A stretch of DNA of 64,000 bases, taken from positions 2,480,001 to 2,544,000 of the forward strand of contig CBDHFM010000030.1 in assembly GCA_965262505.1 (NCBI GenBank), written 5' to 3'. Below are positions 35,325-44,283 of the stretch, one piece after another. Numbering within the stretch: position 1 is the stretch's first letter; the number at the start of each line of letters is the position of its first letter. The translations under genes were made by a program, and so were the position numbers. Under the pieces are notes generated by a model, which saw only the letters and a list, made by a program, of their open reading frames with translations, was not told where the DNA came from and did not search any database. Origin of the DNA: JACPPO01 sp965262505 (GTDB lineage Bacteria; Acidobacteriota; Vicinamibacteria; Vicinamibacterales; UBA2999).

Positions 35325-36773
35325 GCCCAGTTCACCGCCGTTCGTATCTATGCGGGCACGGTCCAACTCCTCATCGAAAGAGATACTCCCAACGTCGTCT
35401 CTTTTCAGGAGGTGTTGGAACAGACCGAGGTGGCCGACGATTACTACGAAACCCAGTACAGGATTTTACAGAGCCGCGCGCTTGCTCGCCGCGCGCTCGA
35501 TACGCTCGACCTGTGGGAGCACCCGCAGTTCAATCAGCTGCCGCGGCTGACGCTCCGCAGAATCGTCATGGCGCCCGTCAACATGGTCGCAGAGTGGTTC
35601 GCGCCGCCGAGACCGATTGAGCCCCCGGGCGCTGCGGAGACGAGAGCCCAGTCGCTGGTCATCGACCGTTTCTTGAGCAGCCTCACCGTCGCGCCCGTTC
35701 GCTTTAGCCGACTGGTCGATGTCACGTTCGAATCGTCCGATCCGAACCTCGCCGCCAACGTGGCTAATACGCTCGGCGACGCGTACATCGTGCAGAGAGT
35801 TGCGGTCCACGACGACGAGAGAGGCGTCCGACTTCCTCACCGAGCAACTTGCCGAGCAGCGGGAGGTACTCGAAGCGAGCGAGCAGGAGCTGCAGGCTTA
35901 CCGTGAGCGAACAGACTCCGTATCTCTCGAGGATCGCCAGAATGTCGTCGTGCAGAGACTCTCGGATCTCAACGCCGCCCTGACGAGCGCCAATACGGCC
36001 CGGATCCAGAAGGAAGCGGCGTATGACCAGGTCAGGGGCCTCATCGAGAACCCTGCGGCGATCGATGAGGTGCCGCTCATCCTGTCGAATCCGTTCGTTC
36101 AGCAGCAGAAGACCGAACTCGCGCAACTGCAGCGGCAGGCCTTCCGGGCCGATAACACATCCACATGAGCAGGACTGCGCCTTCGACAGAGGCGAACGGC
36201 CATCGAGAAGCTGCCGTCGCGAGCAGCACACCAGCGGCAGCCGTCGCTTCACGCGGCACCGCATCGGTAGCGGCGGGCGATGACGACAGGATCCCCCGAA
36301 TCTTTCTCGGCGGGGCGGATCTGGTCGTCCTAACGCTGGCATTCTTCGCGGCGCACTACTTCGCTCCCAGGGTGCAGCGATCGTTGCTGCCAGGGGGCAT
36401 CCTGTCCGGATTCCTGCCCGCCATCTTCCAACTCCCGGACACACCGTCGCCCCTGTTCCCACCGCTCGCGGAGGTCAGCTGGCTACTCGTCGCGGCCGCT
36501 CCCGCGACGCTCGTCGTCATGGAACTGGCAGGAGGGTACACGCGCCTCCTCCATCAGTCGGCACTGCGGTTGACGACGAGCGCCATCCTATCGCAGGCGA
36601 TCGCGATCAGCTTCAGCTCGTTGATCGTGTTCGCGCTGAAGCTGTCCAGCTCCAGTCGTGTCCTGATCTTCACCTACGGCTTGCTCTCCGCGTTCGGGCT
36701 CCTCGCCTACCGCGCAGGGATGTGGACGTATCAGCGGCGCCGGCAGGCCAGGGGCGTGTATGCCAAGAACGTC

Positions 36774-36777
36774 CTAG
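36774..36777. repeat. CTAG target duplication, left of IS1182 copy B
   Basis: CTAG at 36774-36777 is repeated at 38245-38248. It is the 4-bp target site of the insertion, as the sequence with one copy removed is an intact reading frame. Confidence 0.9.
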
Positions 36778-38244
36778 CAGCCTGTGGTTAAAGGGCCGAA
36801 AGGGATCGACACGACTGATCCCGCGTACTACACTCCCGCATGGCCATGAGTCGACGTAAGGACCGGGCACGGACACCCGGATTGTGGATCGCGACGAACG
36901 CGTTGCCGGTTACGGGCGGGCATCCGTTCTATCAGCGGCTAAATCAGGTCCTGGACACGCACGCGTTCGACGCGTGCGTCGAGGCGCAGTGCGCCCCGTT
37001 CTACGCCGCGACGGTCGGCCGTCCCAGTCTGCTGCCGGGGACCTATTTCCGGCTGCTCTTGATCGGGTACTTCGAGGGCATCGATTCGGAGCGTGGGATC
37101 GCCTGGCGGACTGCCGACTCGCTGGCGCTGCGCGGCTTTCTCGGGTTGGGCCTCGATGAGGCGACACCCGAGCACTCGACGATCTCCCGGACGCGGCGGC
37201 TGATCGACCTCGAGACGCACCGGGCGGTCTTCACGTGGATCCTGCAGGTGCTGGCGACGGCCGATCGCGTGAAGGGCAAGACGATCGGGATCGATGCCAC
37301 GACCCTCGAAGCCAATGCCGCCTTGCGGAGCATCGTGCGCCGCGACTCCGGCGAGACGTATCAGGAGTTCTTGACGCGGCTCGCACAGGCCTCGGGCATC
37401 GAGACGCCGACACGGGCGGACTTAGCGCGCCTTGATCGCAAGCGCCCGAAGAAGGGCTGCAATACCGACTGGCGGCATCCACACGACCCTGATGCGCGGA
37501 TCACGAAAATGAAGGACGGGCGTACGCATCTAGCCCACAAGGCTGAGCACGCCGTCGACCTGGAGACTGGGGCGATCGTGGGCGTGACGGTGCAGGGCGC
37601 CGATCAGGGCGATACGACGACGATCGCGGAGACGGTCACCACGACGGCCGAAGAGCTCGAAGCCGTGGCGGTGGCGACCGACGGGCACACGGCGATCATC
37701 GACGAGGTCGTGGCCGACAAGGGATACCACAGTAATCAGACGCTGGTGGATCTCGCGACACTCGACTTGCGGACCTATATCGCGGAGCCCGATCGCGGCC
37801 GGCGCAACTGGACGCACCAGGCGGCGGCGCGCGACGCGGTGTACGCGAATCGTCGACGCATCCGGGGCGTGCGTGGGTTGGCCTTGTCGCGTCGACGGAG
37901 TGAGTATCTCGAACGACCGAATGCGCATCTCTCTGAAACCGGTGGGATGCGGCGCACGCATCTGCGAGGGCACACCAACATCCTGAAACGTTTACTCGTC
38001 CATATCGGCGGCTTCAATCTGGGCCTCTTGATGCGGTCGCTCGTCGGCGTCGGCACGCCGCGGAGCCTGCAGGGCCACCTGGCGACGATTGTGGCGCTCG
38101 TCATCGCGCTGTGGACGCGCGTGGAGCGCCGCTGGCGCGACCACCACACGCCATCCGACGATCAGGCGTCCGTTTTTACGCCGAATCATCGTTTCGAGCT
38201 GCTACCTGTTGGCGCGTCAGAAGGCGACCTTTAACCACGGGCTG
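36778..38244 (+). mobile_element. IS1182-like insertion sequence, copy B
   Basis: The element is 1,467 bp, the same length as copy A and inverted relative to it. Its ends are CAGCCTGTGGTTAAAGGGCC and, in reverse complement, CAGCCCGTGGTTAAAGGTCG. It is flanked by perfect CTAG duplications and sits inside the glycosylphosphotransferase gene. Confidence 0.93.
36840..38234 (+). CDS. IS1182-like transposase, copy B
   Basis: The 464-residue transposase is identical in sequence to copy A. It has the same DUF772-type N-terminal region and the DDE-type core (GIDATTLEANA, EVVADKGYH). The reading frame fills the element up to 10 bases from the right end. Near-identity of the two copies points to recent transposition. 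Confidence 0.92.
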   Translation: MAMSRRKDRARTPGLWIATNALPVTGGHPFYQRLNQVLDTHAFDACVEAQCAPFYAATVGRPSLLPGTYFRLLLIGYFEGIDSERGIAWRTADSLALRGFLGLGLDEATPEHSTISRTRRLIDLETHRAVFTWILQVLATADRVKGKTIGIDATTLEANAALRSIVRRDSGETYQEFLTRLAQASGIETPTRADLARLDRKRPKKGCNTDWRHPHDPDARITKMKDGRTHLAHKAEHAVDLETGAIVGVTVQGADQGDTTTIAETVTTTAEELEAVAVATDGHTAIIDEVVADKGYHSNQTLVDLATLDLRTYIAEPDRGRRNWTHQAAARDAVYANRRRIRGVRGLALSRRRSEYLERPNAHLSETGGMRRTHLRGHTNILKRLLVHIGGFNLGLLMRSLVGVGTPRSLQGHLATIVALVIALWTRVERRWRDHHTPSDDQASVFTPNHRFELLPVGASEGDL

Positions 38245-38248
38245 CTAG
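38245..38248. repeat. CTAG target duplication, right of IS1182 copy B
   Basis: Second copy of the CTAG at 36774-36777, immediately followed by TGGTGGGACAGGC, the continuation of the split gene. Confidence 0.9.
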
Positions 38249-39267
38249 TGGTGGGACAGGCGCGCGCCGTGGAACTGATGATCCAGCACTTCAGGAGACA
38301 TGTAGCTGAGAGCCAGTTCCGGCTCGAGGGCTGGCTCAGCGTCCCCGTCGAGCGCGCCCATACCCCCGATCGCCGTCGCGACGATGCCTCGCGTGACATT
38401 CAACTCGAACGGCTCGGGCGAGTGGAAGATCTAGGGGAGCTACTGGTTCACCGCCCGGGCCATGAGGTGATTGTCGTCCAGTCGTCCGCCGATCGAGACT
38501 GGCTGCGGCAGGTCATGGATTCCTGTGAATATTTCCGGATACGACTGCGCATCGTTCCGGACGCGTTACTGCTGGCGAGTGCCCGCGATCCACAGCTTGC
38601 CTTTCGCGACGATCCGCTCCGCCTGCCAGAGGTCGTGGTTGCGCCGCCACATTTCGATGCGGACGCTCTCTTCGTCAAACGCTTCGTTGATATCATCGTG
38701 TCGGCTGCGCTGCTGGTGCTGCTGGCACCGTTGTTTCTGATCATCGCGGCGGCCATCAAGATCACCACGCCGCACCTCCCCGTGTTGTATGCGTGGCACG
38801 TCATCGGTTTCAGCGGCCGTTCGTTCACTGGGTACAAGTTCACCACGATGGCAGCCGACGCGGACGAGCGAAGGCAGCACCTGCTCGACCGCAACGAGAT
38901 GCAGGGGCCGGCATTCAAGCTGAAACACGACCCACGGATCACTCCGATCGGCCGCGTTCTGCGCAAGTACAGCCTCAACGAGCTGCCGCAACTCTGGAGC
39001 GTGCTGAAGGGAGACATGAGCTTGGTCGGCCCGCGGCCGGCGTTTCGCGGCGAACTCGAGCGCTACGAGCTCTGGCACAAGCGGAAGCTGTGCGTGAGGC
39101 CGGGCGTGACGTGTCTGTGGCAAGTCAGCGGGCGCAACCGGATCAGTAATTTCGACGAGTGGGTGCGCCTGGATCTCGAGTACATCGAGCGATGGAGCCT
39201 GTGGCTCGATGCGCGCATCCTCGCGCGCACGGCGTGGGCCGTCGTTTCAGGATCCGGTTCGTAGCCC

Positions 39268-40224
39268 GTGCGCGCGCTGGTCACGGGCGGGGCCGGCTTC
39301 ATCGGCAGTCATGTTGTGGATCGTCTTCTACGCGAGGGACACGACGTGGTTGCGTACGATAATTTGTCGACTGGTCAGGAACGCTTCCTGGACCAGGCCC
39401 TCGGCAGCCCGCGTTTCCACCTCGTTCGTGGTGATGTACTCGACCGGGCCACGCTCGGGGCCGCGGTGTCCGGCGTCGATATCGTGTTTCACTTTGCCGC
39501 GAGCGCTGACGTGCGGTTCGGGACGGAACATCCCGAACGCGACCTGCAGCAAAACTACATCGCGACGTTCAACGTCCTGGAGGCGATGCGCGCGAGCGGG
39601 GTAAAGCGGATCGTGTTTCCGTCGACGGGATCGGTCTACGGCGAGCCCGCGCTGTTTCCAACCCCGGAAGACGCGCCGTTTCCGCTGCAAACGTCGCTCT
39701 ACGGCGCCGCGAAGTTGGCGAGCGAAGCGCTCATCCAGGCGTACTGCGAAGGTTTCGGGTTCCAGGGGCACATTTTCAGGTTCGTCTCGATCCTCGGCGA
39801 ACGGTACTCTCACGGACACATCTTCGACTTCTACAAGCAGTTGCGCGAACACCCCCAGGAATTGCACGTCCTCGGCGACGGCTGCCAGCGCAAGTCGTAC
39901 CTGTACGTGCACGATTGCCTTGATGCCATCATGTGCGCGCTCGGGCAGGCGACTGCCAAAGTCAACATCTTCAATCTGGGGACCGACGATTACTGCCAAG
40001 TGAACGATTCGATCGCGTGGATTTCCAGCGAACTCGGTCTCACTCCTGCGCTTTCCTATTCCGGCGGGGAGCGCGGCTGGATCGGCGACAGCCCGTTCAT
40101 CTTTCTCGACTGCAGGCGAATCCGGTCCCTGGGTTGGCGAACACGAGTGTCGATTCAGGAAGGCGTGAGCCGGACGCTGCGGTATCTGCAGGGGAATACG
40201 TGGCTGCTGGACGCACGCCGGTGA
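39268..40224 (+). CDS. NAD-dependent sugar epimerase/dehydratase
   Basis: The 318-residue extended SDR starts at a GTG, three bases after the glycosylphosphotransferase stop. It has the Rossmann motif VTGGAGFIGSHV at about residues 5-16, a catalytic Ser in FPSTGSVYGE and YxxxK in YGAAK. This is the pattern of GalE-like NDP-sugar 4-epimerases. Its substrate is probably an NDP-sugar of the surface polymer. It begins the tightly coupled run that leads into the heptose genes. Confidence 0.88.
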   Translation: MRALVTGGAGFIGSHVVDRLLREGHDVVAYDNLSTGQERFLDQALGSPRFHLVRGDVLDRATLGAAVSGVDIVFHFAASADVRFGTEHPERDLQQNYIATFNVLEAMRASGVKRIVFPSTGSVYGEPALFPTPEDAPFPLQTSLYGAAKLASEALIQAYCEGFGFQGHIFRFVSILGERYSHGHIFDFYKQLREHPQELHVLGDGCQRKSYLYVHDCLDAIMCALGQATAKVNIFNLGTDDYCQVNDSIAWISSELGLTPALSYSGGERGWIGDSPFIFLDCRRIRSLGWRTRVSIQEGVSRTLRYLQGNTWLLDARR

Positions 40225-42389
40225 CGTCCCTCGCCGGGCGGACGACACTGCTCACGGGCGCCACGGGCGCGCTCGGACGCGCGATCGCCGAGGCATACTG
40301 CCGGGCCGGCGCGCTGTTGCTGCTGTCGTCAAGGGACGAGGCTGCGCTACAGGCCTTGGCTGGAAACCTGTCCGCCAGATACTCAACTGCCGTGTCGACG
40401 CTGGCCTGCGATCTTTCGCACGGGGATGAAGTTCGTCGTCTGGCAAACGAGAGCCGGCGGCGGTTTGGCGGGCTGGACATCCTCGTCAATACGGCGGCGG
40501 TGATCGGACCGATCGGCCCAGCGTGGGAAAACGACTGGGACGAATGGAAGTACACGATTGAAACAAATCTCTTCGCCGCCGTCCGCCTGTGTCAATTGTG
40601 CATTCCGTTCATGCCGCTGGGCGGCGGTCGCGGAAAGATCGTGAATCTATCCGGCGGCGGCGCCACATCGCCGCGGTCGCGCTTCTCTGCGTATGCCGCC
40701 GCGAAAACCGGCCTGGTGCGCTTTTCCGAAACGCTGGCGCAGGAGGTCGAAGGGTGCCCGATCGATGTGAATTGTATTGCTCCGGGCGTTTTGAACAGCG
40801 GCCTCACGCGCGCAGTAGTGGCCGCCGGCCCCGAACGTGCCGGCATCCGTGAATACGAAGTCGCAAAGGAAGCGGTCAGCCGGGAGACCGACACCCGCGA
40901 TCGCGCGGCCAGTCTCGCACTCTTCCTCGGGTCGTCGTTGAGCGACCGGATTTCGGGCCGGCTGCTGAGCGCGATCTGGGACGATTGGGAGTCCCTCAGC
41001 GCAGACACGTCTACGCTGAACGACGCCGCCGCCTACACCCTCAGACGGGTTGTTCCAGAAGAGCGGCCCGGCCCGCGGATACAGAAAGCGACCCACGGAA
41101 CGGTCAAGGTATGCGTCGCCGGCCTGTGGCACCTCGGATGTGTAACGGCAGCGTGCCTGGCAGACGCCGGCCATGATGTGGTGGCGTACGATGACGATTC
41201 GAGGATCGTTGCGGACCTCCGGGCTGCAAGGCTCCCCATCGTCGAGCCTGGTCTCGACGAGCTGATCAGCCGCGAAACGAAGAGCGGTCGCTTGCGTTTC
41301 GACGACGATGCGGCCGTGGTCAGTTGGGCCGACGTCGTATGGGTGACCTGGGACACTCCGATCGACGACGAAGACCGATCGGATGTGGAGTGGGTGCTCC
41401 GTCGTGCCGAGCGATTGTTTCCGTACGTGCGGCCCGGCGCGATCATCCTCGTCTCGTCACAGTTACCCGCGGGAAGCGTTGCCGAGCTCGAGCGGCGCTT
41501 CGCCGCCGCGTGGCCCGATCGCAAGGTCTCATTCGCCTGCGTCCCGGAGAACCTGCGCATCGGAGAAGCCCTCGACGCCTTCGCGCAGCCGGAACGCGTC
41601 GTCTGCGGCGTTCGCCGCCCTGCCGACCGAGACCGGGTGGCGGCGCTGCTGGCGCCATTCACCGACCGGATCGAATGGATGAGCGTCGAGTCGGCCGAAA
41701 TGACGAAGCACGCCATCAACGCCTTCCTCGCCACGTCGATCGCGTTCATCAATGAAATTGCGGCGCTCTGTGAACATATCGGAGCCGACGCCGCGGAAGT
41801 CTCACGTGGCTTGAAATCCGACACGCGTATCGGCCCTGCGGCGTACTTATCACCTGGGAGTGCCTTCGCCGGCGGGACGTTGGCGCGCGATGTCGTCGCG
41901 CTTGCCCGTTTGGCCGTGGAACACACGCGGCCGCTGCACGTCATTGGGTCCGTCCGCAAGAGCAACGACAACCATCGGCAGTGGGCGGGCGAACGTCTGC
42001 GCGATGAGTTTGGATCCCTGTCCGGACGAACCGTCGCGGTATGGGGCCTCACGTACAAGCCCGGCACGAATACGTTGCGACGTTCGAGCGCCCTGGAGCT
42101 CTGCACGGCGCTCCTCGCCGAGGGCGCGATCGTCCGAGCGTACGACCCGGCGGTGTCAGCGCTTCCGGCACACCTGGCAACCCGCATCACGCTCGGGCGC
42201 GACGCGGTCGACGCCGCCGGTGGCGCTGATGCCATCGTCATCGCGACGGAATGGCCGGAATTTCTCACAGTCGCCGAGCGACTGCCGACCGGCGGTCGGG
42301 CGCCCCTCGTGGTCGACGCCAACGGCTTTCTCGCGGAGTCGCTCGGGTCCGAGCCACACATGCGCTACATCACGGTCGGACGGCCATGA
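40221..42389 (+). CDS. Fused SDR and nucleotide-sugar 6-dehydrogenase-like protein
   Basis: The GTG at 40221 overlaps the epimerase stop (GTGA). The N-terminal 280 residues are a classical SDR: LLTGATGALGRA near residue 10, NTAAVIGP near 89, and Ser plus YAAAK in NLSGGGATSPRSRFSAYAAA. From about residue 293 the chain is a UDP-glucose/GDP-mannose dehydrogenase-like protein: KVCVAGLWHLGCVTAACLAD, VPENLRIGEAL, EMTKHAINAFLATSIAFINE, and VWGLTYKPGTNTLRRSSAL. The segment at about 551-557 reads GGTLARD where active enzymes have GG(S/T)CFPKD, so the nucleophilic Cys is missing. It may do only a first oxidation, or act on a sugar in another way. The SDR half is a paralogue of the next gene. Confidence 0.9.
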   Translation: MTSLAGRTTLLTGATGALGRAIAEAYCRAGALLLLSSRDEAALQALAGNLSARYSTAVSTLACDLSHGDEVRRLANESRRRFGGLDILVNTAAVIGPIGPAWENDWDEWKYTIETNLFAAVRLCQLCIPFMPLGGGRGKIVNLSGGGATSPRSRFSAYAAAKTGLVRFSETLAQEVEGCPIDVNCIAPGVLNSGLTRAVVAAGPERAGIREYEVAKEAVSRETDTRDRAASLALFLGSSLSDRISGRLLSAIWDDWESLSADTSTLNDAAAYTLRRVVPEERPGPRIQKATHGTVKVCVAGLWHLGCVTAACLADAGHDVVAYDDDSRIVADLRAARLPIVEPGLDELISRETKSGRLRFDDDAAVVSWADVVWVTWDTPIDDEDRSDVEWVLRRAERLFPYVRPGAIILVSSQLPAGSVAELERRFAAAWPDRKVSFACVPENLRIGEALDAFAQPERVVCGVRRPADRDRVAALLAPFTDRIEWMSVESAEMTKHAINAFLATSIAFINEIAALCEHIGADAAEVSRGLKSDTRIGPAAYLSPGSAFAGGTLARDVVALARLAVEHTRPLHVIGSVRKSNDNHRQWAGERLRDEFGSLSGRTVAVWGLTYKPGTNTLRRSSALELCTALLAEGAIVRAYDPAVSALPAHLATRITLGRDAVDAAGGADAIVIATEWPEFLTVAERLPTGGRAPLVVDANGFLAESLGSEPHMRYITVGRP

Positions 42390-43264
42390 TCGCCCAATCC
42401 CTGGCCGGCCGGGCGGCGCTCATTACCGGGGCCAGCGAGGGTCTCGGGCTGGCGATCGCGCGGAGCTTCGTGCTCGCCGGCGCCGACGTGTTTCTCTGCG
42501 CCCGCGATGCCGCCAGACTTGAGGAGGCGCGGCGCTCCCTGGCTGCGCTTGGCTCGAAGACGCAGCGAGTCCTCGCCGCCCCCGCGGACGTCTCGAGCGA
42601 GTCCGACGTGGTCAGGGTCACGACGGCCGTCCTGGCGGCGTTTCCCTCGCTGCAGGTGCTGGTGAACAATGCCGGCGTGTACGGTCCGATGGGGTCCATC
42701 GAGCGGGTGGACTGGACAGCCTGGACGCGGGCCGTCGAAATCAACCTTTTTGGGTCGGTGCTGATGGCGCGCGCGCTCGTGCCGCATTTCAAGGCCCGCA
42801 ACTCCGGCAAGATCATCCAGCTTTCTGGCGCCGGCGCGACAAAGCCGTTGCCGAATATCAGCGCGTACGCAGCTTCGAAAGCCGCCGTCGCACGGTTTGC
42901 CGAAACCCTCGCCGAGGAGTTGCGTCCGCATCGCGTAGACGTCAACGCTATCGCCCCTGGAGCCCTCAACACCCGCATGCTGGACGAGGTGCTCGCGGCG
43001 GGACCCGATGCGGTGGGTCGCGCGTTCTACGAGCGAGCGCTTGAGCAGCAATCCCAGGGTGGGGCGCCGCTCCAGCGAGGCGCCGCGCTCTGCGTCTTTC
43101 TCGCGTCGGCCGCCAGCGACGGCATCACCGGCAAATTGATCGCCGCCCTGTGGGACCCCTGGGAATCGTTGTCCGAGCACCGGGCCGATCTGGACGGCAC
43201 CGATGTCTACACGATCCGGCGCATCGTTCCGGAGGATCGCGGGCTGGCCTGGGGCGGCGAGTGA
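42386..43264 (+). CDS. Short-chain dehydrogenase/reductase
   Basis: The ATG at 42386 overlaps the previous stop. The 292-residue protein has ALITGASEGLGLAI (cofactor site), VNNAGVYGP, and the active site Ser and YxxxK (QLSGAGATKPLPNISAYAAS). The C-terminal tail DVYTIRRIVPEDRG resembles the linker AAYTLRRVVPEERPG of the fused protein, and the SDR parts are similar throughout, so they are a tandem duplicate. A ketoreductase or epimerase-like step on a sugar nucleotide is likely. Neighbours are oxidoreductases and heptose genes. Confidence 0.87.
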   Translation: MIAQSLAGRAALITGASEGLGLAIARSFVLAGADVFLCARDAARLEEARRSLAALGSKTQRVLAAPADVSSESDVVRVTTAVLAAFPSLQVLVNNAGVYGPMGSIERVDWTAWTRAVEINLFGSVLMARALVPHFKARNSGKIIQLSGAGATKPLPNISAYAASKAAVARFAETLAEELRPHRVDVNAIAPGALNTRMLDEVLAAGPDAVGRAFYERALEQQSQGGAPLQRGAALCVFLASAASDGITGKLIAALWDPWESLSEHRADLDGTDVYTIRRIVPEDRGLAWGGE

Positions 43265-44283
43265 CACCCGGTGTAGGCATTGTCGGCTGCGGCGTCATAG
43301 GGTGCAGGCGCGCGGGCGCTCTCGGAACGGCGCGGCTCGTCGCCTGCGCCGATCAGCAGACGGAGCGGGCCGAGAGGCTGGCGGGCGAAGCTGGCACTGC
43401 GGAGGTCGAGCGCGACTGGGCCCGCCTCGTTGCCCGCTCCGACGTGAATATCGTGGTGGTGGCCACCACGAACGACGCGCTGGCGCCTGTCACGCTCGCG
43501 GCTGTCCAGGCAGGCAAGCACGTCCTGGTCGAGAAGCCCGCGGCTCGGACCTCCGCCGAGCTGCAGCCGGTCATCGCAGCGGCCGCCCGAACCGGCGTGC
43601 GCGTTCACGTCGGATTCAATCACCGCTACCACCCAGCGCTGCAGAAAGCGCGTGAGCTTGTCGATGCGGGTGCGATCGGTCCACTCATGTTCGTGCGCGG
43701 CCGCTACGGCCACGGCGGGCGCGTCGGCTACGAGAAGGAGTGGCGAGCCGACCCGGCCCTCTCGGGCGGAGGCGAACTGATCGATCAGGGCGTTTACCTG
43801 ATCGATCTCGCGCGGTGGATGCTCGGCGATTTCAGCGGCGTCAGCGGATTCGCGCACACCTACTTCTGGGAGAGGCCCGTTGATGACAACGCGTTCCTGC
43901 TGCTCAGAACACCCGCTCGGCAGGCCGCCCAGCTTCACGTGAGCTGCACTGAATGGAAGAACCTCTTCTCCTTTGAGATCTATGGGCGGCACGGCAAGGT
44001 CCACGTAGAGGGACTCGGTGGGAGTTACGGCGTCGAGCGGGCGACGCTGTATCAGATGCGGCCGGAGATGGGCCCCCCAGACACGACGACCTGGGAATAT
44101 CCGGGCCCAGACCACTCGTGGCAACGTGAATTCACCGAGTTTCTCGACGACATCCGCATGAACCGCCCACCCGCGGCGGGGCTGGTGGACGCCCGAGCCG
44201 CGCTCGTGATTGTCGAGGAGATCTATCGTCAATCCGCGCAGCCATCCACCAACGCCAGAGCCGCGATGGTCCCGTCGAAATGA
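43261..44283 (+). CDS. Gfo/Idh/MocA family oxidoreductase
   Basis: The GTG at 43261 overlaps the previous stop. The 340-residue protein has an N-terminal Rossmann fold (VGIVGCGVIGCRRAGAL), the family EKP motif in HVLVEKPAARTS and the catalytic helix GGGELIDQGVYLIDLARWML. These NAD(P)-dependent enzymes oxidise or reduce sugars, often at C3. Together with the two SDR parts and the dehydrogenase-like half, this is the fourth oxidoreductase domain in a row, which suggests a modified heptose or another unusual sugar. Confidence 0.9.
   Translation: MTPGVGIVGCGVIGCRRAGALGTARLVACADQQTERAERLAGEAGTAEVERDWARLVARSDVNIVVVATTNDALAPVTLAAVQAGKHVLVEKPAARTSAELQPVIAAAARTGVRVHVGFNHRYHPALQKARELVDAGAIGPLMFVRGRYGHGGRVGYEKEWRADPALSGGGELIDQGVYLIDLARWMLGDFSGVSGFAHTYFWERPVDDNAFLLLRTPARQAAQLHVSCTEWKNLFSFEIYGRHGKVHVEGLGGSYGVERATLYQMRPEMGPPDTTTWEYPGPDHSWQREFTEFLDDIRMNRPPAAGLVDARAALVIVEEIYRQSAQPSTNARAAMVPSK

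Larger units (their letters stand above)
33667..36168 (+). pseudogene. Wzz/GumC-type chain-length determinant, split by IS3 and frameshifted
   Basis: The N-terminal part (33667-33945) has a Gly/Tyr-rich stretch and the Wzz membrane segment (FSFVHYLQIIYRRRYVATTA ... SAALYTFW). The IS3 element then intervenes; after it the frame resumes at 35325 with AQFTAVRIYAGTVQLLIERD. Removing the IS and one GCC restores the frame. A second break at about 35,815 shifts the frame before EASDFLTEQLAEQREVLEAS. The coding sequence then ends at 36168 after ELAQLQRQ, short of the usual C-terminal membrane segment and tyrosine-kinase region. Such proteins set polymer length and organise Wzx/Wzy export. This copy looks dead three times over. 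Confidence 0.85.
36165..39264 (+). pseudogene. Initiating polyprenyl glycosylphosphotransferase, split by IS1182 copy B
   Basis: The N-terminal half (36165-36777) has several membrane segments (LVVLTLAFFAAHYFA; LLVAAAPATLVVMELAGG). The C-terminal half (38245-39264) has a Rossmann-like region and the bacterial sugar transferase domain: KRFVDIIVSAALLVLLAPLF, FKLKHDPRITPIGRVLRKYS, SLNELPQLWSVLKGDMSLVG, PRPAF. Removing the IS and one CTAG gives AAG AAC GTC CTA GTG GTG, reading KNVLVVGQA in frame. Such enzymes put the first sugar phosphate on undecaprenyl phosphate to start repeat-unit synthesis. With the IS present the gene is broken, so the locus would need another initiator. Confidence 0.92.

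Noticed and set aside
32028..38244. Composite transposon formed by the two IS1182 copies
   Set aside because: The copies are inverted and flank pieces of host genes whose reading frame is continuous across copy B, so the segment between them was not moved in as a unit.
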